DNA of 64,000 nucleotides from Pseudoalteromonas luteoviolacea S2607 (GTDB lineage: Bacteria > Pseudomonadota > Gammaproteobacteria > Enterobacterales > Alteromonadaceae). The notes beneath the pieces are model-generated. The model ran no database searches, had not been told where the DNA came from, and worked only from the letters and a program-made list of their open reading frames with translations. Where the stretch lies: positions 186,001 through 250,000 of the forward strand of contig NZ_AUXV01000056.1 of the NCBI RefSeq assembly GCF_001625575.1. The letters are read 5' to 3'. This document shows, piece after piece, positions 54,838-63,626 of this stretch. A program made the position numbers and the translations under genes. Position 1 is the stretch's first letter; each line of letters begins with the position of its first letter.

Positions 54838-54853
54838 GCACCATATCTAGTGG
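54838..54853. promoter_or_regulatory. NrdR-like box 2
   Basis: GCACCATATCTAGTGG matches 12 of 16 consensus positions. It starts 31 bp after box 1, i.e. three helical turns, as is usual for NrdR box pairs. Confidence 0.65.
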
Positions 54854-54899
54854 TGATTTCCTAACCAATATAAAGAACTTGGGAATACAGGCATAGCTT

Positions 54900-57185
54900 A
54901 TGAACCAACAATTATCTGTCAGTAAAAGAAACGGTCGTAAAGAACCGCTTGATTTAGATAAAATTCATCGTGTGATAACTTGGGCCGCAGAAGGTCTAGA
55001 TAATGTCTCAGTCTCTCAAGTAGAGTTAAAATCCCATATTCAGTTTTATGACGGGATCCGTACTGAAGACATTCATGAAACTATCATCAAAGCAGCTGCT
55101 GACTTAATCTCTAAAGACACTCCAGATTATCAATACCTAGCCGCTCGCTTAGCTGTGTTCCACCTAAGGAAAAAAGCTTACGGTCAGTTCGAGCCACCAC
55201 ACCTTTACGACCAAATCGTCAAGCTTGTGGAAGAAAAGCGTTACGACGAGCACCTATTGAAAGACTATACACGCGAAGAACTCAATGAACTTAATGAGTA
55301 CATTGATCATAGCCGTGATATGACTTTTAGCTATGCCGCAGTAAAGCAATTGGAAGGAAAGTACCTAGTTCAAAACCGTGTAACAGGTGAAATTTACGAG
55401 AGCGCGCAGTTCTTGTACATACTTGTTGCAGCAAGTCTATTCTCAGATTACGACAAAGAAACACGTCTTGATTACATCAAACGTTTTTATGATGCTGTCT
55501 CTCAGTTTAAAATTTCTCTACCTACGCCTATTATGGCTGGCGTACGTACACCAACACGTCAATTTAGTTCGTGTGTACTGATTGAATGTGATGATAGCCT
55601 TGATTCTATCAATGCAACTTCTTCTGCTATCGTAAAATATGTTAGCCAACGTGCAGGCATCGGTGTAAACGCAGGTAGGATCCGTGCTCTAGGCAGCCCT
55701 ATTCGTAACGGCGAAGCTTTCCATACGGGCTGTATTCCATTCTACAAACACTTCCAAACGGCGGTAAAAAGCTGCTCTCAAGGTGGTGTTCGTGGTGGTG
55801 CAGCTACCCTATTCTACCCGCTTTGGCACCTAGAAGTAGAGAACTTACTTGTTCTTAAGAACAACCGTGGTGTTGAAGAAAACCGCGTTCGTCATTTGGA
55901 CTATGGTGTTCAATTCAACAAAACAATGTACTCTCGCCTTTTAAAAGACGACTATATCACGTTGTTTAGCCCATCAGACACGCCAGGGCTTTATGACGCA
56001 TTCTTTGAAGATCAAGAGCTTTTCGAAGAACTTTACACTAAGTACGAGAAAGACGAATCAATTCGTAAGAAGCGTATTAAAGCAATTGAGCTGTTCTCAA
56101 TGTTTGCGCAAGAACGTGCAAGTACTGGTCGTATTTACCTACAGAACGTGGATCACTGTAATACACACAGCCCGTTTGACTCAAAGGTTGCGCCGATTAG
56201 ACAATCAAACCTTTGTCTAGAAATTGCTTTACCTACGAAGCCTCTTAACAACGTGAATGATGCAGAAGGCGAAATCGCCCTTTGTACTCTTTCGGCATTC
56301 AACTTAGGCGCAATCAAAGACTTATCTGAGCTAGAAGAGCTAGCTGAGCTTGCTGTTCGTGCACTAGATAACTTGTTGGATTTCCAAGACTACCCTGTTC
56401 CGGCTGCACACACAGCGACAATGGGTCGTCGTACTCTGGGTATCGGTGTAATTAACTTTGCTTACTACCTTGCTAAAAATGGTAAGAAGTATTCCGATGG
56501 TAGTGCAAACGCATTGACGCATAAAACGTTCGAAGCGATTCAATACTACCTAATGAAAGCGTCTAACGAACTAGCGAAAGAGCGTGGCGCATGTCCTAAG
56601 TTTGATGAAACGACTTACTCAAAAGGTATCATGCCTATCGATACATATAAAAAAGATATCGATAGCATCTGCGATGAGCCTTTACACCTAGACTGGGACG
56701 CACTTCGAGACAGCATCAAAGAATTTGGTATGAGAAACTCGACAGTTTCTGCATTGATGCCTTCAGAGACTTCTTCTCAGATCTCTAATGCAACTAACGG
56801 TATCGAACCACCTCGTGGCCACATCAGTGTTAAAGCGAGTAAAGACGGTATCTTGAAACAAGTAGTACCAGAGTATGAAAAGCTTAAAGATCAGTATGAG
56901 CTACTATGGGATATTCCATCAAATGATGGGTACCTTGGCCTTGTAGGTATCATGCAAAAGTTTATTGACCAAACAATTTCAGCTAACACAAACTATGACC
57001 CGACAAAGTTTGAGGGTGGTAAAGTACCAATGAAGCTGTTGTTAAAAGATTTACTTACAGCATACAAACTTGGTGTTAAGACGCTTTACTACCATAACAC
57101 CCGTGATGGTGCGGCAGATGCGCAAGACGAATTGAAGCCAGAAGCAGAAGATGATGGCTGTGAAGGCGGCGCTTGTAAAATTTAA
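54900..57185 (+). CDS. nrdA: ribonucleoside-diphosphate reductase class Ia, alpha subunit
   Basis: A 761-residue protein, exactly the length of E. coli NrdA and collinear with it. The N-terminal ATP cone is present. Active-site Cys are in RQFSSCVLIE, SNLCLEIALP and EIALCTLSAF (E. coli 225, 439, 462), and the redox-shuttle pair is at 754 and 759 (CEGGAC). It reduces NDPs to dNDPs with the NrdB radical subunit. Unlike E. coli, nrdB does not follow: a strong terminator comes 20 bases after the stop. Confidence 0.98.
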   Translation: MNQQLSVSKRNGRKEPLDLDKIHRVITWAAEGLDNVSVSQVELKSHIQFYDGIRTEDIHETIIKAAADLISKDTPDYQYLAARLAVFHLRKKAYGQFEPPHLYDQIVKLVEEKRYDEHLLKDYTREELNELNEYIDHSRDMTFSYAAVKQLEGKYLVQNRVTGEIYESAQFLYILVAASLFSDYDKETRLDYIKRFYDAVSQFKISLPTPIMAGVRTPTRQFSSCVLIECDDSLDSINATSSAIVKYVSQRAGIGVNAGRIRALGSPIRNGEAFHTGCIPFYKHFQTAVKSCSQGGVRGGAATLFYPLWHLEVENLLVLKNNRGVEENRVRHLDYGVQFNKTMYSRLLKDDYITLFSPSDTPGLYDAFFEDQELFEELYTKYEKDESIRKKRIKAIELFSMFAQERASTGRIYLQNVDHCNTHSPFDSKVAPIRQSNLCLEIALPTKPLNNVNDAEGEIALCTLSAFNLGAIKDLSELEELAELAVRALDNLLDFQDYPVPAAHTATMGRRTLGIGVINFAYYLAKNGKKYSDGSANALTHKTFEAIQYYLMKASNELAKERGACPKFDETTYSKGIMPIDTYKKDIDSICDEPLHLDWDALRDSIKEFGMRNSTVSALMPSETSSQISNATNGIEPPRGHISVKASKDGILKQVVPEYEKLKDQYELLWDIPSNDGYLGLVGIMQKFIDQTISANTNYDPTKFEGGKVPMKLLLKDLLTAYKLGVKTLYYHNTRDGAADAQDELKPEAEDDGCEGGACKI

Positions 57186-57204
57186 CAAGCCATAAAATAG
57201 TAAC

Positions 57205-57230
57205 AAGCCCAGCAAAAGCTGGGCTTTTTT
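57205..57230 (+). terminator. rho-independent terminator of nrdA
   Basis: Stem AAGCCCAGC / GCTGGGCTT with an AAAA loop and a T-run. Confidence 0.92.
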
Positions 57231-57448
57231 AATTCAATGACGTAAAGCCAATTAAAGTCTCCCATAAAACCTCCCAATATAATATTTATTGTGGCAATAG
57301 TGACAACCCAAGCTGTTATTCTCATTGTTCACACTTGTCTCAATGAGTGTCCATTCGCACTATTTCCCTCACTAAAGCCTCACTGCTATATTGACGTTAG
57401 GAAATTCATACAAAATATTTTACTCAAAGTGTAAGGCTGTGAGTCTAA

Positions 57449-58273
57449 CTAACAAGGAGTTCGCACATTTGCCAAAACACATACCTGATCCTTGTTCCTC
57501 GATATTTGATAACAAGCGCCTTGAGGTGACAATTGATAGCAGTTGAAAACCTGATGGAAGGGTAGCTGCCAAAACTCCGCCAATAGTGGCGCCACAGATC
57601 CTGTTGCGGGGTCTTCTTTAACCCCATACTGCGGTGCAAAATATCTAAAATATAGCGTATTAGATTGTTCAATATCTTGAGCCGTAACAAGTAACGCTCT
57701 GCGTGTAAGTTGACAATATTTAGCAACATCAAACTCAAAACTGGGCAACCTACCCTTATTTGGCACCTGGGCCACGAAGTAACCATCGTCAGACTCTGTG
57801 TGTTCCAATCTACAAACATTTTCGCCAAAAATATTGAAAATGTCGCTCCATAGCGCGCTGGGTCTGAGTTTGATTGAAGAAAGCAACATTTTGTATTTAC
57901 CCGAAGCCTCCTTTTCAACACAAATTAAGTGACTGGCAGACTGGAAGCGTAGTGTATCTTGAGATGTATTTAAGGCTGTGAACAAAACGTCTGCTGCAGC
58001 CAATGTACCATGGCCACAGAGTTTAATCTCACTGAATGGGGAGAACCAACGAATTAAATGAGCGCCACCAGCCTTCAGAAATACAAAAACTGTCGCAGCT
58101 GCTGTATTGCTAGCGGCTATGGATTGAAGGTTTTCATCATCATTAAACTCACAGAAGCGCGTGCACAACCTAACATGCGCAAAGCTACCTCGATAGTGCT
58201 GCGAACAAAACACTTGACGAACAAAAACCTCATTCATATCGATTGTTTCGCCAACCACGTCTCTTACCTGCAT
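57449..58273 (-). CDS. PhzF-family protein with substituted catalytic Glu
   Basis: A 274-residue protein of the PhzF/YddE isomerase fold: VFVRQVFCSQHYRGS, then IRWFSPFSEIKLCGHGTLAAA in the N-half, and KEDPATGSVAPLLAEF in the C-half. The catalytic Glu (SETAF in YddE) aligns with Ala60 in NTAAATVF, and CGHAT reads CGHGT. So proton-shuttling isomerase activity is doubtful. The ATG shares one base with the egtD stop (TAATG); an ATG at 58237 would suit the family's usual N-terminus. Third gene of the egtB-egtD operon, so a role in thiol-histidine metabolism is inferred. Confidence 0.85.
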   Translation of the reverse strand: MQVRDVVGETIDMNEVFVRQVFCSQHYRGSFAHVRLCTRFCEFNDDENLQSIAASNTAAATVFVFLKAGGAHLIRWFSPFSEIKLCGHGTLAAADVLFTALNTSQDTLRFQSASHLICVEKEASGKYKMLLSSIKLRPSALWSDIFNIFGENVCRLEHTESDDGYFVAQVPNKGRLPSFEFDVAKYCQLTRRALLVTAQDIEQSNTLYFRYFAPQYGVKEDPATGSVAPLLAEFWQLPFHQVFNCYQLSPQGACYQISRNKDQVCVLANVRTPC

Positions 58274-59271
58274 TACAGGTCATCTTTGACCACTTGCCAA
58301 AGAGAGTCGACAAAATGATGCTGATCATCTGTAAAGTGTTGAATGACTTTGAAGCCAGTTTGTTGGCACAAACACTCAATATCATGAGGTGTAAACTTAA
58401 ACGAATATTCTAGATGGATAGCTTCATATGCATCAAACTGAAATGCGCGTTGCAGCGCAGAGATGTATACTTCCTGCTTTTCGGTTGAAAGCACATAGCT
58501 TTCCATTGCACCTAATATGGGGTTATAAACGCCAAAATGTTGAAACTTATCTAGCTTAAAGTTGCCACCCAATTCGGTGTTTATTCGATGCAGTAAATTG
58601 AGGTTAAATTGTGCCGTCAGCCCAGCTTTATCATTGTAAGCCGCAGTGAGTTTATTCACGTCCTTTTTCAAATCATAACCAGTTAAAATAAAGTCTGATG
58701 CATTCAAACTCATCCAGAGTTTTCTTAGAAAACCATGACTCTGCTCTCGATTAAAATTACCAATATTAGAGCCTAGAAAGAGTACCAATTGCTTGTTACT
58801 CGATTGACTTCTAACGAGCTTTAGCCCTTCAAAATACTCTGCAACGACACCATGAATTGCCAACCTTTCATCCGGTACAATGTTCTCTTGTAACATTACC
58901 ATGGCTTTTTCTGAAATATCGATAGGGTAAAAATTTACTTTGCAGCCAATTTGTAAAAAACCATCTATAATCAATTTGCTTTTGTGGCCATCCCCTACAC
59001 CAAGCTCAATAATATCAATTTCAGGTTCATCAATTAACTGCGCTAACTGCCCGCTTATTCGAGTCAGGATTTCAACTTCTTTGGCTGTGAGGTAATAATC
59101 TTCATGCTGTGTAATCTTTTGAAAAATTTCACTTCCAGTATCATCATAAAAGTACTTTGCTGACAGGTGTTTTGGTGTCGCGCTCAATCCCGTCAGTACT
59201 TCTATCGCTAACTGGTCATCTTGGGTATTTTCGCAATGTGTGTCTTGCGTGAGTAATCTGAAGTGTGTCAT
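58273..59271 (-). CDS. egtD: L-histidine N-alpha-methyltransferase (EgtD)
   Basis: A 332-residue SAM methyltransferase of the EgtD family. Motifs: KYFYDDTGSEIFQKIT near the N-terminus, IIELGVGDGHKSKLI (SAM site), VLFLGSNIGNFNREQ and LTGYDLKKDVN. It trimethylates histidine to hercynine. The ATG at 59271 overlaps the egtB stop by one base and has AAAGGA upstream; a longer form starting inside egtB is rejected. Confidence 0.92.
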   Translation of the reverse strand: MTHFRLLTQDTHCENTQDDQLAIEVLTGLSATPKHLSAKYFYDDTGSEIFQKITQHEDYYLTAKEVEILTRISGQLAQLIDEPEIDIIELGVGDGHKSKLIIDGFLQIGCKVNFYPIDISEKAMVMLQENIVPDERLAIHGVVAEYFEGLKLVRSQSSNKQLVLFLGSNIGNFNREQSHGFLRKLWMSLNASDFILTGYDLKKDVNKLTAAYNDKAGLTAQFNLNLLHRINTELGGNFKLDKFQHFGVYNPILGAMESYVLSTEKQEVYISALQRAFQFDAYEAIHLEYSFKFTPHDIECLCQQTGFKVIQHFTDDQHHFVDSLWQVVKDDL

Positions 59272-60545
59272 TAAATATCCTTTGCTAATCTGATGCCTGA
59301 AAACATCCAACGTTGATTTGGTGCATAAAAATTTCGATAGCTATGTCGATAATGACCGTTAGGTGTGGCTACACATCCCCCTCTTAAAACAAATTGATTG
59401 CACATAAACTTGCCATTGTATTCATTGAGCATTCCCTGATAAGGTTTGTAGCCAGGGTAGCCTGAGTAATGACTTTTACTCCAACACCAAACCTGGCCAA
59501 ATGGCACACTACTCTGAGTTGGATGATAAATGTCAGGTTTTTCGTTCGGGCGCCTGTCAAACTCAGGTACGCCAAACAAGTCACTGTCGAATGAGGTCAA
59601 AAACACTTCCATCTCTTGCTCACTAGGCAACCTGTGCCCCTTCCATTTTGCATACGCATCAGCTTCAAAATAGCTGATGTGTGTGACAGGCGCATTGAGA
59701 TCCAGTAAATTTAAACCATGTAACGAAAACTCATACCACTTGTTTTCTATTTTTTGCCAATATAGTGGGTGTGTGAGTTCTTCACTAGTTACCCAATCCC
59801 ACCCTAGGCTTAACCAAAACGCCGCTTCGTCATACCCTCCACTGTCAATAAACTCTAGATACTCTCCATTTGTAACCGTATTTTGGCTAATCGCAAAAGA
59901 ATAGATATAAGCTTTATGCTTTGGTTTTTCATTGTCATATGCAAAAGTTCCCGCCAAAGCACCAATTTGAATTATCCCTTCGTTAAATGAACGCCATGCC
60001 GGTTTGGGGAAAGATGCCGTATTAAGGCGAGTCTTGCTAAATAACGGTAAGATAGGGTTGCATCCAAAGATATATTTAATGTCCATTAACAACAGCTCTT
60101 GATGTTGCTGCTCATGATGAAGTCCAACCTCTAACAAGGACAAAGCATCATCATCGACTTCAGCACTGGACAAATAATTCACGACCAGCTTATCCACATG
60201 GCTTCTATAGCGCATCACCTCCTCAACGGTTGGCCTTGAAAGATCACCGCGTTGGTTTTGCTGCCAATGATTGCCTGCTGACTTGTAATATGAATTAAAC
60301 AACAGCCTATACTGACAATTAAACCGCGTATATCCGCTTAAACACTTTGCCAATATGACTTCTTCAAAAAACCACGTAGTGTGGCCTAAATGCCACTTGG
60401 GTGGACTCACATATGCAACTGGTTGCATAACGTAATCTTCAATTACTAGACATGAGCAAAGCGAAGTTGTACGCTCCCTAACCCGAAGGTATTTATCAAT
60501 AAAGTACTTAGATTTTTCGTTACTGCTTAATTGTTGCCATTTCAT
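59271..60545 (-). CDS. egtB: ergothioneine-type sulfoxide synthase (EgtB)
   Basis: A 424-residue non-haem iron enzyme. The DinB_2 domain has PPKWHLGHTTWFFEE (first His ligand region, 52-55) and GLHHEQQHQELL (His144 and His148). The C-terminal FGE-sulfatase domain ends with GGCVATPNGHYRHSYRNFY and GIRLA. It joins hercynine with a thiol donor using O2. No egtA, egtC or egtE is nearby; whether the donor is cysteine or gamma-Glu-Cys is not visible. First gene of the operon egtB-egtD-phzF-like. Confidence 0.9.
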   Translation of the reverse strand: MKWQQLSSNEKSKYFIDKYLRVRERTTSLCSCLVIEDYVMQPVAYVSPPKWHLGHTTWFFEEVILAKCLSGYTRFNCQYRLLFNSYYKSAGNHWQQNQRGDLSRPTVEEVMRYRSHVDKLVVNYLSSAEVDDDALSLLEVGLHHEQQHQELLLMDIKYIFGCNPILPLFSKTRLNTASFPKPAWRSFNEGIIQIGALAGTFAYDNEKPKHKAYIYSFAISQNTVTNGEYLEFIDSGGYDEAAFWLSLGWDWVTSEELTHPLYWQKIENKWYEFSLHGLNLLDLNAPVTHISYFEADAYAKWKGHRLPSEQEMEVFLTSFDSDLFGVPEFDRRPNEKPDIYHPTQSSVPFGQVWCWSKSHYSGYPGYKPYQGMLNEYNGKFMCNQFVLRGGCVATPNGHYRHSYRNFYAPNQRWMFSGIRLAKDI

Positions 60546-60924
60546 ACGCTACCTGATCAAGAAGCCTTCGTAATTTAGCTTGCTTTTTGATAGATAAACA
60601 CCACAAACTGATGTCCACTGAAACCTTGACCTACCAGCCACTATTTCGATGTTTTTATCTACTTACCTGAGCACTAACTAAATACATTCCAGTCATTGAA
60701 GATTGTCTAGTGATGTATGTGTGTCAAGTTTGCTGTAGGGAAAGCGTGCTGCTGCGCTCTTCCATACGCTTTTACACAAGAAAGCACCGCGAATTGACAT
60801 CTCAATGCGTATTGCACCACCTAGTCTGGTAAATAAGGTTTCAACTTGAAAAGTTTGCTGTCATCAAAGAAGGTGCTTCAACAAAATAGAAACACCAACA
60901 CTTTGATAAATGCTATCAGTTGCT
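60546..60924. other. intergenic region upstream of egtB
   Basis: 379 bases between the egtB start and the DUF4331 stop, both genes on the minus strand. I see no gene or clear operator; the egtB promoter should lie in the left part. Confidence 0.4.
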
Positions 60925-61992
60925 TTATTTTACAGGCACTACATACGGAAATTTAGTGGGGTGCCTGTTAAAGGAATTAGCATGATCGGTTACTTTACGT
61001 CCCATAAAAAGGCTTAACACCGCATCCATCGCATCATCGCTTGGCTTTCGCCCGTTTACACTTCCATAACGGTACTCGGCTCGACTGCCCACTTTGTATG
61101 GAATCACATCTGGTAGTAACTGCTCAGCAACAGAGTCCGAATACTCTACTATGTTTGTTTTTTTCCCATCCAGCGCCACTGCTCTTAAAACCATACCGGA
61201 TATCGCATATCTACGAGACAAATCGCTATCCGGACGATGATGAACATGCTCACTAACTTCCATTTTGTTGTTTGCTAAAAATAGATGTGTGACTAGCGGA
61301 TTTGCTACCCTGTTAACTTGTACCCACTGATCAACGTTGTACATTGCACTAGTCGCATACACGTGGATGTTCTCCGGTAACATCTTGTTTGGTACTTCAA
61401 TCAGAATAACGCTGCTTTTAAAATCTTTAAATAAATCAATACCATTGTTGAACTTTGACAATTCAAGTTTACCTTTTCCAATCAGAGTCGTTAAAAATCC
61501 TATTATTCCCTCTGAATTTCCAACAAATGGGTCATGTGCCGCACCACTCCAAACTTTAATGCCATTTTTGAACCTAGCAGTCTTACCCACGGCCGCTTTG
61601 CCAAAAACTTTGCCTTTAACGCCAACCGCCTGATTTGCACCATCAATGATACCAAAAACCAACTGCCCTCCCTCTAAGTGCGTCGTTATCGTTAAACCTC
61701 CTCCACTGAATGATTTGTCGCGCGCAATATGAAAGCTATAAACGCCATTTTCACCAAACTCTGCTTTGTCTTTAGTTGTGGGGTTTACATCCATCATAAA
61801 TGAAGTGTAACCACGCTGGTCCGAGTTAAAAACAAACATATCAGTTAAATCAAACTTTGGATGCTGTTGCGCCAATTTACTTTCGAAATGATGGCTTGCA
61901 TGCGCTATTGGTGGACTTAGATTGAATCCAATCGCCACCAGTATTGCTCCAAATACAGTCTTTTTGATTGAATTTTCTCGTATTTTACTCAT
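60925..61992 (-). CDS. DUF4331 family exported protein
   Basis: About 355 residues. A signal peptide ends at PIAHA, followed by SHHFESKLAQQHPKFDLTDMFVF (in part), the typical SHxxx...DxTDxYxF opening of DUF4331 proteins. The gene has AGGAG six bases before the ATG at 61992; a longer start is rejected. Family function is unknown; members are exported and often in redox or regulatory neighbourhoods. Divergent from an AraC regulator that may control it. Confidence 0.82.
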   Translation of the reverse strand: MSKIRENSIKKTVFGAILVAIGFNLSPPIAHASHHFESKLAQQHPKFDLTDMFVFNSDQRGYTSFMMDVNPTTKDKAEFGENGVYSFHIARDKSFSGGGLTITTHLEGGQLVFGIIDGANQAVGVKGKVFGKAAVGKTARFKNGIKVWSGAAHDPFVGNSEGIIGFLTTLIGKGKLELSKFNNGIDLFKDFKSSVILIEVPNKMLPENIHVYATSAMYNVDQWVQVNRVANPLVTHLFLANNKMEVSEHVHHRPDSDLSRRYAISGMVLRAVALDGKKTNIVEYSDSVAEQLLPDVIPYKVGSRAEYRYGSVNGRKPSDDAMDAVLSLFMGRKVTDHANSFNRHPTKFPYVVPVK

Positions 61993-62424
61993 GATGGTCT
62001 CCTGTAATACTGTCGTGCAATTCAATAACGTTTTTATTATTGGTCATACCCTCCCCTCCCTATTTTAAGGTAAAGGTATTTGCTGGAAGCTGTGTAATCG
62101 CAACACCCGATGCAATCTATTGGCTTTTAGTACAAATACGCGGTATTCGTTAATGCTATGTGCCATCAAGTGCAATATCCATGACCGATGAGATTGATCT
62201 TTTGTCCAATCGTATAATTGTCGAAAGCGTTTTTGTTCTAAGTTGCTGGGTTGAAAGTTGAAGCTCCGAAGAGAAATCAGCGTGAAGAATCTCATCTTTG
62301 CTTATGGAGACACATTGGTCATTTGCTAAAAAACTGATAACCGATTCAATCACATACTTTTTGACGCACTATACTCAATAAGGCGATGTTGCTTTTTGCC
62401 TTGTGAACCAAACGGAGTAGTTAA
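61993..62424. other. intergenic region between DUF4331 gene and AraC regulator
   Basis: 432 bases. Two weak minus-strand frames (62065-62295, 62156-62353) have no good start signal and no recognisable content; I do not call them. Promoters of both flanking genes should lie here. Confidence 0.4.
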
Positions 62425-63432
62425 ATGTCAAACCTTGTTAAATTTAGCTTAGAAGATGATTTTCCTAGAGCTAAAAACTGTCTCGCTGGTTCTGATGCTT
62501 TATCTGATATTCTCAATGCCATTAGGCTCCAAGCGAGTAGTTATTTTTGTACTGACTTTGCTGCCCCTTGGGGTATAGAAGAGAGGAGTACTGACTACGG
62601 CACTTTTCACTTCGTAGTCAGTGGCGAGGCCTGGCTCACTATGAAGGATAAAAAACAACAAACCTATTTATCCTCTGGGGACATCGTGGCATTCCCAACC
62701 GGATCCGCTCACCATATCAGTGACAAACCCAGTAGCGACGTTTTCCCGGGCGACAAGTTGCTAGAAAAAATTCACAATAACGAAAACCCTTTTGCAGGAG
62801 AGAAAAACATCACGACCCTTTTATGTGGATACTTTAAATATCAACAGCACTCCAATTTGCCTCTATTAAGAGATATGCCGGAGTTTTTGCATATAAAAAG
62901 CGACGAGAAAGGGTCTTTGTCGAGGCTGAGCAATCTAGCCAACCTGTTAGCCCATGAATCTCGCTCCACTTTACCTGGTGGCACAGTCGTAGTGGATAGG
63001 CTCACAGAAGCATTTGTTATTCAAGTTTTACGATGGCATATCAATAGCAGTCAGCCCAACAAAGGTTATTTTGAGGCATTGGCAGATACTCGGTTAAGTT
63101 GTGCATTAAGTTTGATCCATAAAAGGCCGGCTGAGCCATGGACAGTTCAAAGTATGGCAAAGTCGGTAGGTATGTCTCGATCCGCATTTTCTAACTTGTT
63201 TCATGAAATCATTGGCATGACACCGATGTCCTATCTCAGTCAATGGCGTATGCATCTTGCTCAAGATTTACTCAAGACAGGTAAAGAATCAATGGTGAGT
63301 ATTGCTGAGCAGGTGGGTTATCGTTCCGAGGCGTCATTTAGTAAGGCTTTCAAGAAAGTTGTTGGCGTTAGTCCTGGGCATCTGCGCCGGAATACCCTTA
63401 AAACAGAAAGCAGCACAACTAGTCCTTCGTGA
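62425..63432 (+). CDS. AraC-family transcriptional regulator with cupin sensor
   Basis: A 335-residue regulator. The N-terminal cupin_6-type domain (FHFVVSGEAWLTM, LSSGDIVAFPTGSAHHI) probably binds a small ligand. The C-terminal AraC double helix-turn-helix has WTVQSMAKSVGMSRSAFSNLFHE (in part), MTPMSYLSQWRM and VGYRSEASFSKAFKKVVGVSPG. It is divergent from the DUF4331 gene and probably controls it, by position. Confidence 0.9.
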   Translation: MSNLVKFSLEDDFPRAKNCLAGSDALSDILNAIRLQASSYFCTDFAAPWGIEERSTDYGTFHFVVSGEAWLTMKDKKQQTYLSSGDIVAFPTGSAHHISDKPSSDVFPGDKLLEKIHNNENPFAGEKNITTLLCGYFKYQQHSNLPLLRDMPEFLHIKSDEKGSLSRLSNLANLLAHESRSTLPGGTVVVDRLTEAFVIQVLRWHINSSQPNKGYFEALADTRLSCALSLIHKRPAEPWTVQSMAKSVGMSRSAFSNLFHEIIGMTPMSYLSQWRMHLAQDLLKTGKESMVSIAEQVGYRSEASFSKAFKKVVGVSPGHLRRNTLKTESSTTSPS

Positions 63433-63492
63433 TTGCCTATCTGCTTTAAAGATTAAACGCGCGAAAAGACCGTAATTATAATAAGGAGTTAA

Positions 63493-63573
63493 ATGATTAC
63501 AGGCTGTATGAACATAGCATGTGTAACAAACTGCTCGCTATATAACATGTTCGCCCTTTCCGTGTATTTCTGA
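63493..63573 (+). CDS. candidate 26-residue small protein
   Basis: A short frame with a strong Shine-Dalgarno AAGGAG four bases before the ATG. The peptide MITGCMNIACVTNCSLYNMF (first 20 residues) has three Cys and a hydrophobic end. Nothing else supports it; it could be chance. Confidence 0.3.
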   Translation: MITGCMNIACVTNCSLYNMFALSVYF

Positions 63574-63626
63574 AGACGGGGCTTTGCTCTGTCATCACGC
63601 CATTGCAAAACCCCAAATATTTGTGT

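Larger units (their letters stand above)
54565..54899. other. long regulatory region upstream of nrdA
   Basis: 335 bases without a gene. It holds a nested inverted repeat with two opposed DnaA boxes (54699-54778) and two NrdR-like boxes (54807-54853), listed separately. Confidence 0.7.

Noticed and set aside
57445..57921. 158-codon frame overlapping the PhzF-like gene
   Set aside because: Out of frame within a gene with clear family motifs; no independent support.
62065..62353. Two minus-strand frames of 65-76 codons upstream of the AraC regulator
   Set aside because: They start with GTG or other weak codons, lack a Shine-Dalgarno, overlap each other and have no recognisable motif.
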